NCBI RefSeq assembly: GCF_008831285.2
Contig: NC_045146.1
Location: forward strand, 16,485,149 to 16,549,148
Reading direction: 5' to 3'
Length of the DNA: 64,000 nucleotides
DNA from: Nymphaea colorata
Lineage: Eukaryota; Streptophyta; Magnoliopsida; Nymphaeales; Nymphaeaceae
The translations under genes were made by a program, and so were the position numbers. The notes beneath the pieces are model-generated. The model did not search any database. It was given only the letters and a program-made list of their open reading frames with translations, and was not told the DNA's origin. This document shows, one piece after another, positions 62,201-64,000 of this stretch. Position 1 is the first letter of the stretch. Every line of letters begins with the position of its first letter.

Positions 62201-62945
62201 GACTGGCTTACTTTTGAGATACCCTGTGTCTGACTGCACAGAGGACCAAACAAAAGGATTTGACGTTTTGAGATGTTCAGTCTCATCTATCTCAAAACAT
62301 TGTTGAGATCCTTGGGCACTCTTGAGAGTTTGACAGGACTGGTGTGTGAGATAACTCATCCCATGACTGACCGTCTCATCACCCGAATCTCAGGGGCCTC
62401 ATCTGACCGGTCGGACACCCAGAAAGAGAGATTGTGCAGCCACATGATCAGGAAGAACGAGGCTACGTGAGAGAGAGATTGTGCAGCCACAAGGAAAGGA
62501 AGAACAAGGCGATTCGGTCAGTCGACACTTTCTTGCTTCTGCCTCGGTTGCCAAGAGAGGTTTGTGCACAATAGTTTAGATTAATTTGTGCACTGTCGCT
62601 GCCAGTCAGGGACGCAGAGAGTCAGGGATTTTCTCAATCATGTATCTGTCTCCGCATCTCACCACACATAGAATTCAAAATCATCGCGAGAAATTCAAAC
62701 CCCCGTTTTTGCACACAGTAAACCAATACTACCCTGAGAGATTCAAGGAACCATTCTCGTGGACAGGTTTTTAGCAAGAATTTTGATATATTCATCTGAC
62801 AGAACATCAGAGGTTACAACTTTATTTTTGCTGCACCTAGTGTGAGAAGAAAAATTCGAAAACCAATATTTACGTGACTAGAAGAATATATAATTGTATA
62901 TAAATCTCTGCAGAAAAAAAAAGGAAAAGGAAAAGAATACATAAC

Positions 62946-63191
62946 TTAGTGCCCAGGGCCTCTTCTGCTCGGGCCAGCAGTAAGTTTATACATGAGACCC
63001 CCAACTGAATGTCTCCGGGAGTCGTACTGTACAAACTGACTAACTTGGTCGCAGTGGACGGACTCTTCTGGCGCCGCAGATCTTCTTTCCTCACTTTCCA
63101 TGAGCACAGGGACTCTAGTTGATCCTCCAATTTGCGATATAGAGAGAACCAACATGGCCAGAAGAAGGAAACGCTTCACCGCGAAGCCCAT
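62946..63191 (-). CDS. PIP/PIPL-type secreted signalling peptide precursor
   Basis: An intronless 81-codon gene. The start at 63191 is chosen because it opens a classic signal peptide (MGFAVKRFLLLAMLVLSISQ, cleavage likely near residues 20-24); an in-frame upstream ATG at 63344 would bury it. A variable, charged middle (about 25-65) is followed by a C-terminal motif KLTAGPSRRGPGH at the very end. This matches the plant PIP/PIP-like pattern SGPSxxGxGH, except for Ala in place of the first Ser. In the family, the precursor is secreted and the C-terminal peptide, probably proline-hydroxylated, is perceived by RLK7 and amplifies immunity or limits root growth. TAA follows the final His directly, as in other family members. 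A TATAAA (63253-63258) and a W-box core lie upstream. The gene is short, but the combination of signal peptide and terminal motif is specific. Confidence 0.8.
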   Translation of the reverse strand: MGFAVKRFLLLAMLVLSISQIGGSTRVPVLMESEERRSAAPEESVHCDQVSQFVQYDSRRHSVGGLMYKLTAGPSRRGPGH

Positions 63192-63252
63192 TTTCTCAAA
63201 GTAAAGGAGAATGAGAATTTTTTTGATGGAAGGGAATTGAAGGCAAGAAATG

Positions 63253-63258
63253 TTTATA
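63253..63258 (-). promoter_or_regulatory. TATA box candidate of the PIP-like peptide gene
   Basis: CCATATAAACA on the minus strand about 65 bases upstream of the ATG, which would give a leader of about 35 bases. Confidence 0.45.
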
Positions 63259-63319
63259 TGGAAGGGCTCACCGGGAGACAGAAAGTAAAAAAGAAGGGCA
63301 GGAAGGCTGGCTTGTGCAT

Positions 63320-63325
63320 TTGACT
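63320..63325 (+). promoter_or_regulatory. W-box core upstream of the PIP-like peptide gene
   Basis: TTGACT, the WRKY-binding W-box core, about 130 bases upstream of the ATG and 65 upstream of the TATA box. PIP genes are typically induced by microbe-associated patterns, so this fits, but the six-base word is expected often by chance. Confidence 0.3.
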
Positions 63326-63344
63326 TTGCAAATCTCGACAGCAT

Positions 63345-64000
63345 TGAGGTCTTTGTTTGCTTTCACACACATCTCAAAAGAAACATCTTTCCGGCTCACA
63401 AAAGAATGCCATTGGAGTCTTGTTTTTTCGATTTAGGTGAGTGAGACAGAAGCTTAGGGACAGGAGCTCCGCTCTTTTGGAAATTGGTTTTTGAATACTT
63501 CCTACTTACTCCATTCTCTTGGTCTTTGTCAGGCGTAATGGTATTTAAAATATCGGCTTCTTTTCCGAAATGGTTTACCATTCATCAGCAATCGACAATT
63601 CTGTTCCTTCCTTGTTGTAATAGAAAAAATCTATTCCTACTTTCTAACTTTAGCGTTTTGAATTAGTTTGTCATGTTAGATTTTTTTTTTTATTTAAAAA
63701 GTTTTCCTTTCGGCCAGATCATGTATCCTTAATGAAAAGAAAAGGGTACGAGCTTGTAGAATGACCTAGCTAGCTACAAGCCTTTTCATACGCGGTCAGA
63801 GGTGAAAAGCAGGTGGTAGGAGGAGAATTCTGAGAGAGTTAGGTAAAGATCCAGGCCTTGCACTTTCCATTATAAACTTAATTCATTTTGTTGTCCTCGT
63901 AAGGAGGAGAGAGACAAAATGCTTGTGTTATTTAAGCGGACAGAGCTTCGAAGTTTGTGAACTTATCGCTTTTAAACCGTCGGGTATAGTGAGTTGGAAC
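63345..64000. other. Upstream region of the peptide gene, to the window end
   Basis: AT-rich sequence with a T run near 63680. I see no further gene. Short open frames on both strands have no recognisable domain. Confidence 0.4.

Larger units (their letters stand above)
54972..62945. other. Spacer between the bHLH gene and the peptide gene
   Basis: The first few hundred bases are bHLH 3' UTR or CT-rich sequence. CT microsatellites lie at 55471-55496 and 61837-61859, and a T run at 62139-62163. Two fragments of the TTTGGATGACA-type family are listed separately. A GGGGCCATGGCC-containing patch (about 57005-57055) followed by A/T-rich DNA resembles a degraded short transposon. No gene is supported. 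Confidence 0.45.

Overview
This is nuclear DNA of a flowering plant. The genes carry many short GT-AG introns and are separated by AT-rich spacers. The gene set is plant-typical: an ANP/NPK1 MAP kinase kinase kinase, an RD21-type protease with a granulin domain, a WPP-domain protein and a PIP-like peptide precursor. The repeats (Ty1/copia, hAT-like and MITE-like elements, microsatellites) also fit. I cannot name the species. All exon models were built by eye from reading frame, splice consensus and family knowledge; no search was run.

Layout. 1-8946 is transposon-rich. A decayed minus-strand copia gag with a primer-binding-like site (about 165-850) is followed by a probable hAT-like element (948-7184), into which a young Ty1/copia element (1278-6771, two 259-bp LTRs that read identical, 5-bp target duplication) has inserted. 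8947-14584 (+) holds the C-terminal exons of a mitochondrial-type polynucleotide phosphorylase; its catalytic exons must lie left of the window, so the transposon nest is probably intronic. 17623-22815 (-) is a complete 8-exon MPDU1/Lec35 homologue (237 aa). 25757-32555 (+) is a complete 17-exon ANP1/NPK1-type MAPKKK (665 aa). 39910-42028 (+) is a complete 5-exon RD21-type papain-like protease (463 aa) with a 5'-UTR intron. 46088-46555 (+) is an intronless WPP-domain protein. 53533-54971 (+) is a 6-exon atypical bHLH factor (226 aa). 62946-63191 (-) is an 81-residue secreted-peptide precursor ending in a PIP-type motif.

The genes do not form a cluster with a shared pathway; they are ordinary neighbours covering organelle RNA decay, ER glycosylation, kinase signalling, vacuolar proteolysis, nuclear envelope attachment, transcription and peptide signalling. 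The points most worth a second look are the PIP-like peptide gene, the young but coding-defective copia element nested in a hAT-like element, two GC-AG introns in two different genes, and a dispersed DNA-transposon family with 'TTTGGATGACA' ends, one copy of which is intronic. The long spacers (14.6-17.6, 32.6-39.4, 42.0-46.0, 46.6-53.5 and 55.0-62.9 kb) show no gene I can support.
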